Origin: Lentzea sp. NBRC 102530
Lineage (GTDB): Bacteria; Actinomycetota; Actinomycetes; Mycobacteriales; Pseudonocardiaceae
Direction of reading: 5' to 3'
NCBI RefSeq assembly: GCF_030269365.1
Contig: NZ_BSTF01000030.1
Coordinates: forward strand, 1 to 64,000
DNA length: 64,000 bases
Every line of letters starts with the position of its first letter. Positions within the stretch are counted from its first letter, which is position 1. The notes below the pieces were generated by a model. The model saw only the letters and a program-made list of their open reading frames with translations. It was not told the DNA's origin and made no database searches. A program made the translations under genes and the position numbers. Shown piece after piece: positions 25,328-33,439 of the stretch.

Positions 25328-25348
25328 CCTGCTTGCTTGTCAAGCAGG
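25328..25348. promoter_or_regulatory. Inverted repeat in the precursor leader region
   Basis: CCTGCTTG (25328-25335) and CAAGCAGG (25341-25348) are perfect 8-base arms with a 5-base spacer, 18 bases before the lanA start and next to its ribosome site. A TATTAA-like -10 lies slightly further upstream on the minus strand (about 25357-25362). It could be an operator for the XRE regulator or an attenuator-type hairpin. Confidence 0.45.
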
Positions 25349-25439
25349 GGTTTCCCTTAATACGAAACGGTTGCGGCGGCACTACAGCCGGTCATAGTGG
25401 TGGGACTTCGCCTCCTTGAGGGGTATGGACATCGGTGGC

Positions 25440-25853
25440 TCAGTTCCCCGCGGCGTCGTGCCCAATGCAGGGCAGGTAGCCGCCGGTGACGGGATCGCGA
25501 ACATCGGTCTCGTCGCGATCGCAGCCAGATCGAATGCAGCGCGGGACCACTCCGTGGGGCAGGTACTTCCACACGAACCAATGGCCGGCTCTGCACGGCC
25601 AGCACACCGGGCAGTGCGGCCAGGCCGGTTGCATCACGTCGGGTATTGGAGGTCGGACGGCGAACTTGCAGGCGGCGAATTGGACAGTCCTGCCGTCTCG
25701 CGTGACCAGCGTGCGCGGAAACACCCGGTCCACTAGGTGCAGGTAGTGCTGGAACCAGCCAGCGGCGATCTTCGAACCGTTGTCGTTCGCTTGTTGATTG
25801 GCCACGGCTGGCAGTACGACCGTCTGCTCAACGTCTCCGGCGGCGGCGATCAT
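25440..25853 (-). CDS. Hypothetical Cys-rich protein beside the lanthipeptide gene
   Basis: 137 residues from ATG 25853, which overlaps the stop of the upstream gene as ATGA. The middle reads GWFQHYLHLVDRVFPRTLV. The C-terminal half has cysteine/histidine pairs (HCPVCWPC, HWFVWKY, CIRSGC) suggesting a zinc-bound fold. It has no signal peptide. It reads toward the precursor gene 130 bases downstream, so it may be co-expressed with it. Function unknown; a protease, a transcription cofactor or an unrelated island gene are all possible. Confidence 0.55.
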   Translation of the reverse strand: MIAAAGDVEQTVVLPAVANQQANDNGSKIAAGWFQHYLHLVDRVFPRTLVTRDGRTVQFAACKFAVRPPIPDVMQPAWPHCPVCWPCRAGHWFVWKYLPHGVVPRCIRSGCDRDETDVRDPVTGGYLPCIGHDAAGN

Positions 25854-26182
25854 GACGCGAGCTCGCTGCACCGGCCTGTGCGACGTCTGACGGCCGCTGC
25901 CTTGTCTGCTGGATCCTCGTAATCCCAGCCCAGCGGCATGTCCTCGTGGCTGGTGCACAACGACCCGTGCACGCCGTGGTCCCACCTGACGGGGAAAGAG
26001 TGCTGGTGTGGCCAGATTCCCTCGTAGTACTGCACGGTCCCGGCCTGACGGACGTCCCCGTCTCGGTTCCGGACAAGTACACGTGTGCCGGGGCGGGGAC
26101 GGCCTTGAGTACCTTCCGCATGGGTGTCCCACCACTGAGTCGGGTGTTCACCCAACTGGCCAGGTTGAGGCCTCTCGCTCAT
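25850..26182 (-). CDS. Hypothetical protein, first of a two-gene unit
   Basis: 110 residues from ATG 26182, which has GGGAG about five bases ahead; an upstream in-frame start at 26212 lacks a site. The centre is beta-rich, with GTRVLVRNRDGDVRQAGTVQ and HSFPVRWDHGVHG, reminiscent of small SH3- or Tudor-like barrels that carry a charged loop. A VxWDHG-like strand of this sort recurs in actinomycete hypothetical proteins. It is divergent from the XRE regulator gene and shares its upstream region, so the regulator could control it. Function not assigned. Confidence 0.55.
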   Translation of the reverse strand: MSERPQPGQLGEHPTQWWDTHAEGTQGRPRPGTRVLVRNRDGDVRQAGTVQYYEGIWPHQHSFPVRWDHGVHGSLCTSHEDMPLGWDYEDPADKAAAVRRRTGRCSELAS

Positions 26183-26330
26183 GGCCGCTCCCTTGTGGAC
26201 GAGCTCAGACACGTTGCCCGTGCAAGTGAGGTGTCACACGGCGTCATCGCAGACGCTAGATACGTCCAGCGGCGTGAACCGGGAGGATTTCTCTGGGGTC
26301 CTCACCTGCATGGATGCGAGGGTGGACGCC

Positions 26331-27566
26331 ATGCGAGGAATGACCGACGGCATGACGATCGGGGAACGCGTCGCGTTCTACCGGCAGCGGCGGGGCCTGA
26401 CCCAGGTCGTCCTGGCCGGGCTCGTGGGTCGCACCGAGGACTGGCTGCGAAAGGTTGAGCACGACGTGCTCCCGCTGGACCGACTCTCGGTGCTGCGCCG
26501 CCTTGCCTACGCGCTCGACGTCGCCCTCGGCGATCTGATCGGCGAACCGGTACTGATGGCCTGGGCAGACGAGCCCGGACGGCGGACTGTTCCCGCACTC
26601 AGGGTGGCGCTCATGGACCACCGCCAGTTCCTGACTGGCCCGCGGCCAGGAGAGCCGGTCCGGCTGGACACCCTGGCCATCAACCTCGATGAGCAGTGGA
26701 GCGACTACCAGAACTCTCGCTACGCCCGGCTCACCCAGCGCCTGCCACTCCTGATCACCGATGCCCAGGCTGCCTGTCAGCACTACGGCACCACCAGCGA
26801 CGATGGCCTCCGCGCGCACGCATTCGCGGCTGCTGCCCACCAGCTGGCCACCGCGTTGCTGACCAAACTCGGCGAAGCCGATCTCGCGGCGATCTCTGCG
26901 AGCCGTGGCCTTGCCGCCGCCAACACCAGCGGCGACATTCTGATGATCGGCTCGCTGTACCGGTCGGTGGCACACGCGCTGTTGTCCATCGGCGAGTTCG
27001 AGCAGGCCATCGCGCTGACCCGAGCCGCCGCAGACCACCTCGAACCCGGCCTCGGCATTGCGACGCCGGAGTACCTCTCGGTCTACGGAATGCTGCATCT
27101 GGCCGGCGCGGTCGCCTCATCCCGCCGAGACGACCGCGCCGATACCACGGCATTCCTCACCGAGGCAGACCAGGCCGCAAGCAGACTCGGCCGCGACGCG
27201 AACTACCTGTGGACCGCGTTCGGCCCCACCAACGTCAAGATCCACCGGGTCACCGCCGCGATGGAACTCGGGGACGTTCAAGTCGCGGTCGACCTCGGTC
27301 CCCGCGTCGACACCCGCAGTCTTCCGACCGAACGGCGCGTCCGCCACGCCATCGAGACCGCTCGCGCCTACGTCCGGTGGAACCGCGTTGACGAAGCACT
27401 CGCTGTGCTCCTTGCCGCTGAGCAGGACGCACCTGAACAAGTCCGGTACCACCGGCTGTCCCGCATCCTCGTCCGCGAGATGATCAGACTGCCCCGTCCC
27501 GCCACCCGCGCCGTAGAACTGGCTTACCGGATGGGTGTTCGCGGCACCGACCCTCGTCAGCCGTAA
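26331..27566 (+). CDS. XRE-family regulator with TPR-like sensor domain
   Basis: 411 residues from ATG 26331, chosen because GAGGG lies eight bases ahead; in-frame ATG codons at 26310, 26340 and 26352 are alternatives. The HTH is at about residues 8-65 (MTIGERVAFYRQRRGLTQVV, then GLVGRTEDWLRKVEHD). The remainder is helical, with tetratricopeptide-like pairs such as ALLTKLGEADLAAISASRGL and ALLSIGEFEQAIALTRAAAD. This is the common actinomycete layout in which the TPR part senses a peptide or partner. It faces away from the two hypothetical genes and is the likely regulator of the lanthipeptide locus. Confidence 0.8.
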   Translation: MRGMTDGMTIGERVAFYRQRRGLTQVVLAGLVGRTEDWLRKVEHDVLPLDRLSVLRRLAYALDVALGDLIGEPVLMAWADEPGRRTVPALRVALMDHRQFLTGPRPGEPVRLDTLAINLDEQWSDYQNSRYARLTQRLPLLITDAQAACQHYGTTSDDGLRAHAFAAAAHQLATALLTKLGEADLAAISASRGLAAANTSGDILMIGSLYRSVAHALLSIGEFEQAIALTRAAADHLEPGLGIATPEYLSVYGMLHLAGAVASSRRDDRADTTAFLTEADQAASRLGRDANYLWTAFGPTNVKIHRVTAAMELGDVQVAVDLGPRVDTRSLPTERRVRHAIETARAYVRWNRVDEALAVLLAAEQDAPEQVRYHRLSRILVREMIRLPRPATRAVELAYRMGVRGTDPRQP

Positions 27567-27577
27567 GGTGCCTCGAC

Positions 27578-28234
27578 ATGGCGACCACCATGCTTCCCCC
27601 AGACTTGCGCGCGGATGTCGAGACCTTGTGGGGATACCACGACATGGGTCACGAACCTCGACGCTGCGACGTTGGCATCGGACTGGGCAGTCACGACCTC
27701 GGTGTCGCCACTCATACCGCCGAGCTTTATCACCAGGGCATGTTCCCGCGCATTGTGTTCACCGGCGCCAATGCACCCACCACGATCGAACGATTCCCTC
27801 GCGGTGAAGCCGTTCACTACCGCGAACACGCCATTAGCCTTGGCGTACCCGCCGACGTGATCAGCATCGAGACCCAGGCCACCAACACCAGCCAGAACCT
27901 CACCAACAGTCGACAGATCCTTGCCGAGGCGGGAGTCCGACCCGAGTCGGTCATGCTGATCTCTCGGCCCTACCAGCAGCGACGAGCCTATGCGACCTGC
28001 CGCAAAGTGTGGCCTGAGATCAACGTCGTGTGCTCGTCCCAACCGCTACCGCTCGACGAGTACATCGCTGGCATCGGCGACGTCGACCGCGTGATCAACA
28101 TGCTGGTCGGCGACACCCAGCGCATCACCGAGTACGCCCGACGAGGATTCGCCATCGAACAGGACATGCCCGACAACGTGGACGACGCGTTCCAGAGGCT
28201 TGTTGCGGCCGGGTACACCAGCCGCCTGATCTAA
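27578..28234 (+). CDS. YdcF-family (DUF218) protein
   Basis: 218 residues, ATG at 27578, starting 11 bases after the XRE gene, so the two form one unit. The DUF218 signatures are present: IGLGSHDLGVATHTAELY, FPRIVFTGANAPTT, GEAVHYREHAISLGVP, then ETQATNTSQNLTNSRQILAE and MLISRPYQQRRAYATC. YdcF-type proteins bind S-adenosylmethionine or act on envelope lipids in other bacteria. This one has no membrane segment. XRE-YdcF pairs recur in actinomycetes, often beside peptide biosynthesis genes. Its exact job here is unknown. Confidence 0.8.
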   Translation: MATTMLPPDLRADVETLWGYHDMGHEPRRCDVGIGLGSHDLGVATHTAELYHQGMFPRIVFTGANAPTTIERFPRGEAVHYREHAISLGVPADVISIETQATNTSQNLTNSRQILAEAGVRPESVMLISRPYQQRRAYATCRKVWPEINVVCSSQPLPLDEYIAGIGDVDRVINMLVGDTQRITEYARRGFAIEQDMPDNVDDAFQRLVAAGYTSRLI

Positions 28235-28452
28235 CTACCGCTGACGCGCAACCGTCGCTTCGACAACTCGGCCGAGGGCATGCCTTCGTTGTTCGAGAAC
28301 AGAGGCATTCGGCCAGAGCGTGACTCGGAACCTTCTACTCTCAGTGGCCAGTTCGGATTCCCCACTGGCGGCCATTTAGCGGGAGCTGTCTGGCCCAGTG
28401 TGAGCGCGGGGCGTAACGGCGGCAATCGGCGCATGCGGGATTCCGGCGTTCC

Positions 28453-28872
28453 TCAGTCCCAGTAATTGAAGAGCGCTTCGCCGAGGGTGCCAGGACGCCA
28501 GTACGTGACGTCGTTCGACGAGACGTGGGGCCAAGTTGCGGCGTCGAACGGGCCGTTCAACTCGGATGGGGTGAGCACCTGAGACCCCGGCAGCAGCGCG
28601 GCCAATACAGCCATCAGTTCAGGGGCGTCGACAAACGTCAGCGGGCCCGACTCCCCGACGCCATCGACGAAGCCGATGGTCCGGGACTCTGCGAGGGCCA
28701 GCACCGCTGAATCGCGCGTGCAGGCCACGGCGACCGTGCGCTCGCGGTAGGCGATAAGCCCTTGGTGGAAACTGGGTGTCACGTCGTCGGCGACGCGGAA
28801 CTCGATCACCTCGCCACCAGTGCGACGGGCCGCTGCGTAACAGGCGTGCCGGAAGCTGCGGACGTCCGTCAT
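28453..28872 (-). CDS. Hypothetical protein
   Basis: 139 residues, ATG at 28872. It contains FRHACYAAARRTGGEVIEFR, YRERTVAVACTRDS and TIGFVDGVGESGPLTFVDAP, a mixed alpha/beta soluble protein with no recognised motif or signal. It is flanked by gaps of about 220 and 170 bases and stands alone, reading the same way as the relaxase genes upstream but separated from them by a strong hairpin. Weak resemblance to DUF-type immunity proteins (SMI1/SUKH-like size) is a guess only. Confidence 0.6.
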   Translation of the reverse strand: MTDVRSFRHACYAAARRTGGEVIEFRVADDVTPSFHQGLIAYRERTVAVACTRDSAVLALAESRTIGFVDGVGESGPLTFVDAPELMAVLAALLPGSQVLTPSELNGPFDAATWPHVSSNDVTYWRPGTLGEALFNYWD

Positions 28873-29000
28873 CCGGTGAAGATACCCGCGCCCGGTAGGC
28901 CTCAGTGCCCGACGCAGCGACTGAGCCGAAGCTGGACACCGTCACTGTCTGTACAAGTGGGCGGGGAGCGTGTCTGGCCGCTGTCAATCTACTCAGGTTG

Positions 29001-29035
29001 CCGATCCCCAACCGCCTGAGAAGGCTGGGGATCGG
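29001..29035 (-). terminator. Stem-loop downstream of the relaxase gene
   Basis: CCGATCCCCA at 29001-29010 pairs with the TGGGGATCGG stretch ending at 29035, and the stem extends with one mismatch around the loop. It lies nine bases beyond the relaxase stop on its transcript, so it is a likely terminator of the mobilisation operon. Confidence 0.6.
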
Positions 29036-29043
29036 TAACTCGA

Positions 29044-30591
29044 TCACCGCGCCCGACCGCGATCCGAGCCTCGCGGTTGTTCATGTCCTCCGATCGCGGG
29101 TCGACCCGACCTGGGCTGCTGGTTCAGTCGCCTGACCAGGGCCGCCTTCTCGAGTGAAGGCATCTTGGAGGAACCGAGTTGCACTGTGGAGGGACGCTGC
29201 CCCTGGGCAACACTGTGCGAACTCAAGAGACCGGCAGCCCGACGCGCCTCAGCAGCTTGCGGCAGTTGTCCTGCCTGCTCGCGCCACGCCGCGATCTCGG
29301 CTACAAGTGCAACAAGAGCGAGCACGAGGGCTACCGCCCCTGGGCCGGTTCGAGCGCGCCTGGACAACACACCTGCCTTGAGCAGTGAGCGCGCCGCTTG
29401 GCGCAACTCGATGGCAACGCCCTTCCAACGAACGGGCTGAACGCGATGAGGCGCTACAGCGACCCACTCATAAGCTGCCACCGCATCACTCAACGGTCCC
29501 GATACTGGTCCGTCGACTGCCTTCGACACCGCGATGACCATGTCGGCGGCCGCATGAGCGATGTCGTCGCCGCCACTTCCAGCCGACGTGTCTTCGGCTT
29601 CAACGAGCGTTTTCATGTGGCGGCGGGCGCTGTGCGTCGCCTCCGCAGCCATGTCCAGTACATGAGCGTTGCGCGACAAACCTGTCGTGTCGTTCAAATC
29701 GGCCGGCCCGCGGATGCTGGCCCATCGGTGCATCAACTTCGGCGCGGACAGATCATGGGCGAGTCGACTGCCGCCGAACCAGACCCGACCGTCTTCCGAA
29801 CTCGCGCTCAAGTCCGCGAACAACGCCACGCGGTAGCCGGTCAACCGATTCTCCGAATCCCAGCGCGCGTGCACAGACACCAGCGGCTCCCGCTCCAGCA
29901 ACTCAACGAACTCCGCCGCCGTGGCAGCCTCAGCCGCAGCAGCACGGACCACCAGGCGCAGGAAGTCACGGCTAGGTCGAGGCTGTGGCCCGCGGACTGC
30001 TTTCTCGACCTCGGCGCGTGATGGACGCACTGCCGCTGTTTTGTTCGCTGGCGACGTCGGGGTGAGTCCAAGACGCTGTTCAACGTCCAGGCACCACTGC
30101 CGCCAACGGGGCCAGTCCCGGTAGGTGTCGGCAACGGTGCCGTCGCCCCGGACCAGATTCACCGCGAGGTGGATGTGATCATTGCCGTCCTTGCTCAGGC
30201 CGTGGTGCACTGCGACCCATCGGCAGCCGGCGCGCCCCTCACCGTCGGGGCTGAATCCAAGTCGGGCAACAGCGTCCTCCGCGAGTTCACGCCAGCGGCC
30301 GTCGCCGAGTTCTCCGTCTTGGCGCGGGATCGACAACGCGACGTGGTAGACGTGCCCGCCAGGCAGCGTCACGTTGTGTCCGGTCATCGGTGCATCGATC
30401 TCGCGGGCCAAGCGAGCCATCCAACCTCGGTGGCGATGCGCAAAGGCCCCACCAGAGAGCCATTCGGGATCCCACGACGCAACCAGATGCGGGTTGGTGT
30501 GCTCGTTCCGCTTCCCCGGACCGAAGAGGTACCGCAGGAGTCCGTAAGTATCAGCTCCGTACTTGCCTTTCGCCGGCGCTTTGGCGATCAC
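29044..30591 (-). CDS. Relaxase/mobilisation nuclease (VirD2-like)
   Basis: 515 residues from GTG 30591, overlapping the MobC stop by four bases. Relaxases nick the transfer origin and lead the strand into the recipient. Visible signatures are the N-terminal KYGADTYGLLRYLFGPGK and the metal-binding His motif HHGLSKDGNDHIHLAVNLVR near residue 134, with the H-x-H pair. The catalytic Tyr is probably in the first 25 residues (Tyr11 or Tyr16). A hydrophobic segment occurs near residue 425 (ALVLALVALVAEIAAW). The C-terminal 90 residues are low complexity and basic. With MobC it marks the island as mobilisable by a helper element. Confidence 0.85.
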   Translation of the reverse strand: MIAKAPAKGKYGADTYGLLRYLFGPGKRNEHTNPHLVASWDPEWLSGGAFAHRHRGWMARLAREIDAPMTGHNVTLPGGHVYHVALSIPRQDGELGDGRWRELAEDAVARLGFSPDGEGRAGCRWVAVHHGLSKDGNDHIHLAVNLVRGDGTVADTYRDWPRWRQWCLDVEQRLGLTPTSPANKTAAVRPSRAEVEKAVRGPQPRPSRDFLRLVVRAAAAEAATAAEFVELLEREPLVSVHARWDSENRLTGYRVALFADLSASSEDGRVWFGGSRLAHDLSAPKLMHRWASIRGPADLNDTTGLSRNAHVLDMAAEATHSARRHMKTLVEAEDTSAGSGGDDIAHAAADMVIAVSKAVDGPVSGPLSDAVAAYEWVAVAPHRVQPVRWKGVAIELRQAARSLLKAGVLSRRARTGPGAVALVLALVALVAEIAAWREQAGQLPQAAEARRAAGLLSSHSVAQGQRPSTVQLGSSKMPSLEKAALVRRLNQQPRSGRPAIGGHEQPRGSDRGRAR

Positions 30592-30992
30592 GTCTTCGGA
30601 TCCCGTGATGAGTCAGCCGGGTCGATCTCAGCGAGGATCGTTCTGAGATCTTCCAAGGTCGCGGTGAAGTAGGCCAGCGCTGCTGGAAGCCCACCTGGTA
30701 CTTCCCCCGTGCTGTTGGTCCGTGCGGCCATCTGGTTGAGGTTGGCGCCGATCCGGATGAGCCTTGTCTCGACGGTGTCGAGACGTTCCGCCCACCAACG
30801 TTGTTCGCGCAGACTCCAACCGTCAGCTGACTCACGCAGTGCCGATTCGACCAGGTACCGCGGAATCGACAGTCTTGCGAGCTCAGCCTGGATCTCGAGA
30901 CGGCTGTAGGTCGTCCTGGTGGTGCGGACGTGGATGCTGACAGGTGAGCCGCCCTGTACCCGCCGCTGCCGCCGCTTCTTGTTGTGCGTCAT
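30588..30992 (-). CDS. mobC: MobC-like relaxosome accessory protein
   Basis: 134 residues from ATG 30992, which has GGGGGA six bases ahead; a longer in-frame start at 31067 is less likely. The N-terminus is very basic (THNKKRRQRRV). A ribbon-helix-helix-like part follows (PVSIHVRTTRTTYSRLEI), then the conserved MobC motif RIGANLNQMAARTN near residue 90. MobC proteins bind the transfer origin and help the relaxase open it. The gene is coupled to the relaxase gene. Confidence 0.82.
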   Translation of the reverse strand: MTHNKKRRQRRVQGGSPVSIHVRTTRTTYSRLEIQAELARLSIPRYLVESALRESADGWSLREQRWWAERLDTVETRLIRIGANLNQMAARTNSTGEVPGGLPAALAYFTATLEDLRTILAEIDPADSSRDPKT

Positions 30993-31087
30993 CAGTTCCC
31001 CCGAGATGGTGCGCGGCGTGTCCCCAAGCACGCCGCTGGTGTTTGCCACGGCTCCCTGTCGCGGCAAAGGATCCGGTTACCAGATTC

Positions 31088-32233
31088 CTAACTTGCTGAC
31101 CGCGGCCAGTTGCCGTGTTCAGCCTCCGAAGCGCGCACCAAGGGATCGAAGGGAGCGGCACTCCCGGCACCGCTCCCTTCGCGCTCTTCCGCACTCCCTT
31201 CGAGCCTGATTCGCCACACCCAACCGCCACCGAAGGCGGCTTTCTGCGAGCGAACCTTGGCCTTCGACTTCGCACGTTTCAGCGTGTCCTTGGAGAAACC
31301 GGCCTGGTCTCCGTTGGACAACACGTCGGCAACTGCGACCTCGCCTCCGCAGTCGACGAGGTATTCGGTGAGCCACGCGACGGCGTCCGCACGGTCGTCA
31401 CCGTCGTCGTGTGCGGGATGTAGGAGAAGGTCGGCGACCGATGTCGCCGACTCTCCCAACCAGCGAATCCTGCCGACGGTGGCCTCGCCTCCGTCGTCAG
31501 CGGAGACCGAAACCGCCTCGGTGCCGTACGCAAGCGACGGGACAGTTGGGACCGACACGATGTTGGATTTGATGACCGAGAGAACGAAGTTGTCCTCGTC
31601 CGCTCCGCACGCCAACACGTGTCGAACAACCTGCGTGTACGCGCCAGCGCCGCCGATGGCGTCGACTGGATCGATGCCTGCCGTTGCCTTCCGGAAGTGC
31701 CCGACTCCCAGAATCGCCGCGCCCGTGTGGTGCGCCAGCAGCTTCAGCTTCTCCAACTGCGGACGCACGACGGAGTTGTCGTTGAGTTGGCCGGACAAGG
31801 ACGAGTTGAGCGCATCCAGCACGAGCAAGACCGGCTGCCATGCCGCGATCGCTTCACGTGCTGCGTCCAGGTCGAGGTTGACGATCAGCGGTGTTCCGTC
31901 GACCGATTCGCCGTAGACGACGTCGACCAGGTGCAGGTAGTCCGGATCTCCGCCGGCTCCGACGAAGCGGGCCTTCAGAGTGGACGGTGAGTCCTCGGTG
32001 GTCGAGTAGAGGACATGGTGCGGCTCGTCTTTGAAGGCGCCGTCCAGCTGTCCCGTGGTCAGTTTGGCGGCGAGGTCCACGACAACGGTGCTCTTCCCGA
32101 GCCCTGGTTTGCCGACCAACAAGGACACCTCGCCAACAGGCAGGTAGTCGTTCCACACGTACCGCGTCTGCACGATCTCGACGTCGCGAATCGCTCGGAC
32201 CCGCAAGCGCCGGCTCGGCGGTTCATCTGTCAT
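31088..32233 (-). CDS. RepA-like AAA ATPase (RecA-fold)
   Basis: 381 residues from ATG 32233 (GGGGGA upstream); longer in-frame starts reach 32359. Walker A is GKPGLGKSTVVVDLA near residue 41. Walker B is PVLLVLDALNSSLSG near residue 140. A RecA/DnaB-type hexamer signature follows (HTGAAILGVGHFRKA). This family includes plasmid replicative helicase RepA and phage-type AAA ATPases. A C-terminal basic winged region (SKDTLKRAKSKAKVRSQKA) is typical of actinomycete island versions. It probably drives replication of the excised element. Confidence 0.8.
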   Translation of the reverse strand: MTDEPPSRRLRVRAIRDVEIVQTRYVWNDYLPVGEVSLLVGKPGLGKSTVVVDLAAKLTTGQLDGAFKDEPHHVLYSTTEDSPSTLKARFVGAGGDPDYLHLVDVVYGESVDGTPLIVNLDLDAAREAIAAWQPVLLVLDALNSSLSGQLNDNSVVRPQLEKLKLLAHHTGAAILGVGHFRKATAGIDPVDAIGGAGAYTQVVRHVLACGADEDNFVLSVIKSNIVSVPTVPSLAYGTEAVSVSADDGGEATVGRIRWLGESATSVADLLLHPAHDDGDDRADAVAWLTEYLVDCGGEVAVADVLSNGDQAGFSKDTLKRAKSKAKVRSQKAAFGGGWVWRIRLEGSAEEREGSGAGSAAPFDPLVRASEAEHGNWPRSAS

Positions 32234-32261
32234 GGCCGGTCCCCCGAACGTGGCCATCGCG

Positions 32262-32486
32262 TCAGTCCGTTGCCGACAGCTTGCGGATGATCGACTCGGT
32301 GTAGGCGACGTAGCGGCTCCCGAACCTGTCCACTCGTGCGGGGAACTCTCCGCGTGCAACGAGTTCGTAGGAGTAGCTGCGACTCAGGCCGAATGCCTCT
32401 CCAGCTGTCGGCACATCGACGGTCGGCGGCCACTCTGCTTTGATTTCCGCCAAGGTCGGGCGCTTCTTGTGCTGTCGCCTAGTCAT
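32262..32486 (-). CDS. Small excisionase-like/MerR-type DNA-binding protein
   Basis: 74 residues from ATG 32486. After a basic N-terminus it reads VPTAGEAFGLSRSYSYELVA and then RGEFPARVDRFGSRYVAYTE, the winged-helix pattern of excisionases (helix_turn_helix_17), which bind next to attachment sites and steer the integrase toward excision. It overlaps the upstream XRE gene by eight bases and precedes the ATPase by 28 bases, so the three form an operon. A repressor role is also possible. Confidence 0.75.
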   Translation of the reverse strand: MTRRQHKKRPTLAEIKAEWPPTVDVPTAGEAFGLSRSYSYELVARGEFPARVDRFGSRYVAYTESIIRKLSATD

Positions 32487-32745
32487 CGCGCTCCCCCAGC
32501 CGCTCGCGCTCGACCAGACGAGCCAGGAAGCTGTGGTACGCAAAGATGTTGCGTTCACGAGGCAACCGATCACCTGTTTCCCAGCGGTGCACAGTGGACG
32601 CCGTGACCTCACAATCCTGGGCGACCAGCGCCTGACTGAGACCGGCAACGACGCGTAGCTGACGCGCCCTCCCGGTCCTGATCCATTCACGAAGCTCTGC
32701 GGATCGCTCCGCCAGAGCCTTTCCCCCGATAGCCATGCCATGCAC
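32479..32745 (-). CDS. XRE-family transcriptional regulator
   Basis: 88 residues, ATG at 32745 (ATG at 32736 also in frame). A single HTH is seen: RVVAGLSQALVAQDCEVTAS followed by TVHRWETGDRLP. It is divergent from the gene at 32837 with a 91-base gap, and heads the xis-repA operon. In integrative elements such proteins commonly hold the element quiescent and control excision and replication genes. Confidence 0.75.
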   Translation of the reverse strand: MHGMAIGGKALAERSAELREWIRTGRARQLRVVAGLSQALVAQDCEVTASTVHRWETGDRLPRERNIFAYHSFLARLVERERLGERDD

Positions 32746-32836
32746 GATAGACTCAAAGACATTGACTATGCCACCGCGATGACATAGCTTGTAGTCGTCC
32801 GGTCACTGACGATGAGGGAGGTCGTATCGTTCTGCC

Positions 32837-33424
32837 GTGCCTCGCCTGCCGAAGAACTTCGAGATCGCCTGGGTCAGCATCGACGAACTGGCCCCCGGCG
32901 GCTATCTGTCCACGGGGCCGAACACCGCGATACCGAACCGCTTCCAGGCCAACTTCCAGTTGGAGAATCCACCGGCGGCGGTGGTCCTCGAGGTGTTCGT
33001 CGGGGCTGACCTTCGCCCCGTCGCGATCTCAGTAAAGGTCCAAGCGAGCACCAAGACTCCAGTCACGACGTCGGTGATGAGGCAGATCCTCATCGACCAA
33101 CTCGTGCAGCGGGCGGTGGAGGAAGCCACGGTGCCGGCCTCCAAGCGAGAGGAATGGCTCGCCACGCTCCCGCCTGGCGCTGTACAACCAACGGACCGCA
33201 GCGACGCCGCACCGAGCGCAGATCAGCGCACTCGCACGCAAGCTGATGACGATGCCCGGCGCGCCGCATTGATCTACGCGGAGGCCGTGTCCAGGGGCAA
33301 CAGGGCACCCGCCGTGGCGGTCGCCAACGTCATGAACCGTTCACGCACGCAGGTCGCTCGGTACATCCGCCGAGCTCGCGAGCTAGGAATCCTTTCCCCT
33401 CTGGGCGAGACCGAGGGGGACTGA
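32837..33424 (+). CDS. Hypothetical protein upstream of the integrase
   Basis: 195 residues from GTG 32837. The N-terminal 80 residues are beta-rich (FEIAWVSIDELAPGGYLST, VVLEVFVGADLRPVAISVKV). The C-terminal part contains RRAALIYAEAVSRGNRAPAV and MNRSRTQVARYIRRARELG, a helix-turn-helix of the kind that precedes integrase genes in actinomycete elements. It lies 15 bases before the integrase and reads the same way, so it probably regulates or assists it. No enzyme motif was seen. Confidence 0.65.
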   Translation: MPRLPKNFEIAWVSIDELAPGGYLSTGPNTAIPNRFQANFQLENPPAAVVLEVFVGADLRPVAISVKVQASTKTPVTTSVMRQILIDQLVQRAVEEATVPASKREEWLATLPPGAVQPTDRSDAAPSADQRTRTQADDDARRAALIYAEAVSRGNRAPAVAVANVMNRSRTQVARYIRRARELGILSPLGETEGD

Positions 33425-33439
33425 TCGCCAAGGGGAGAC

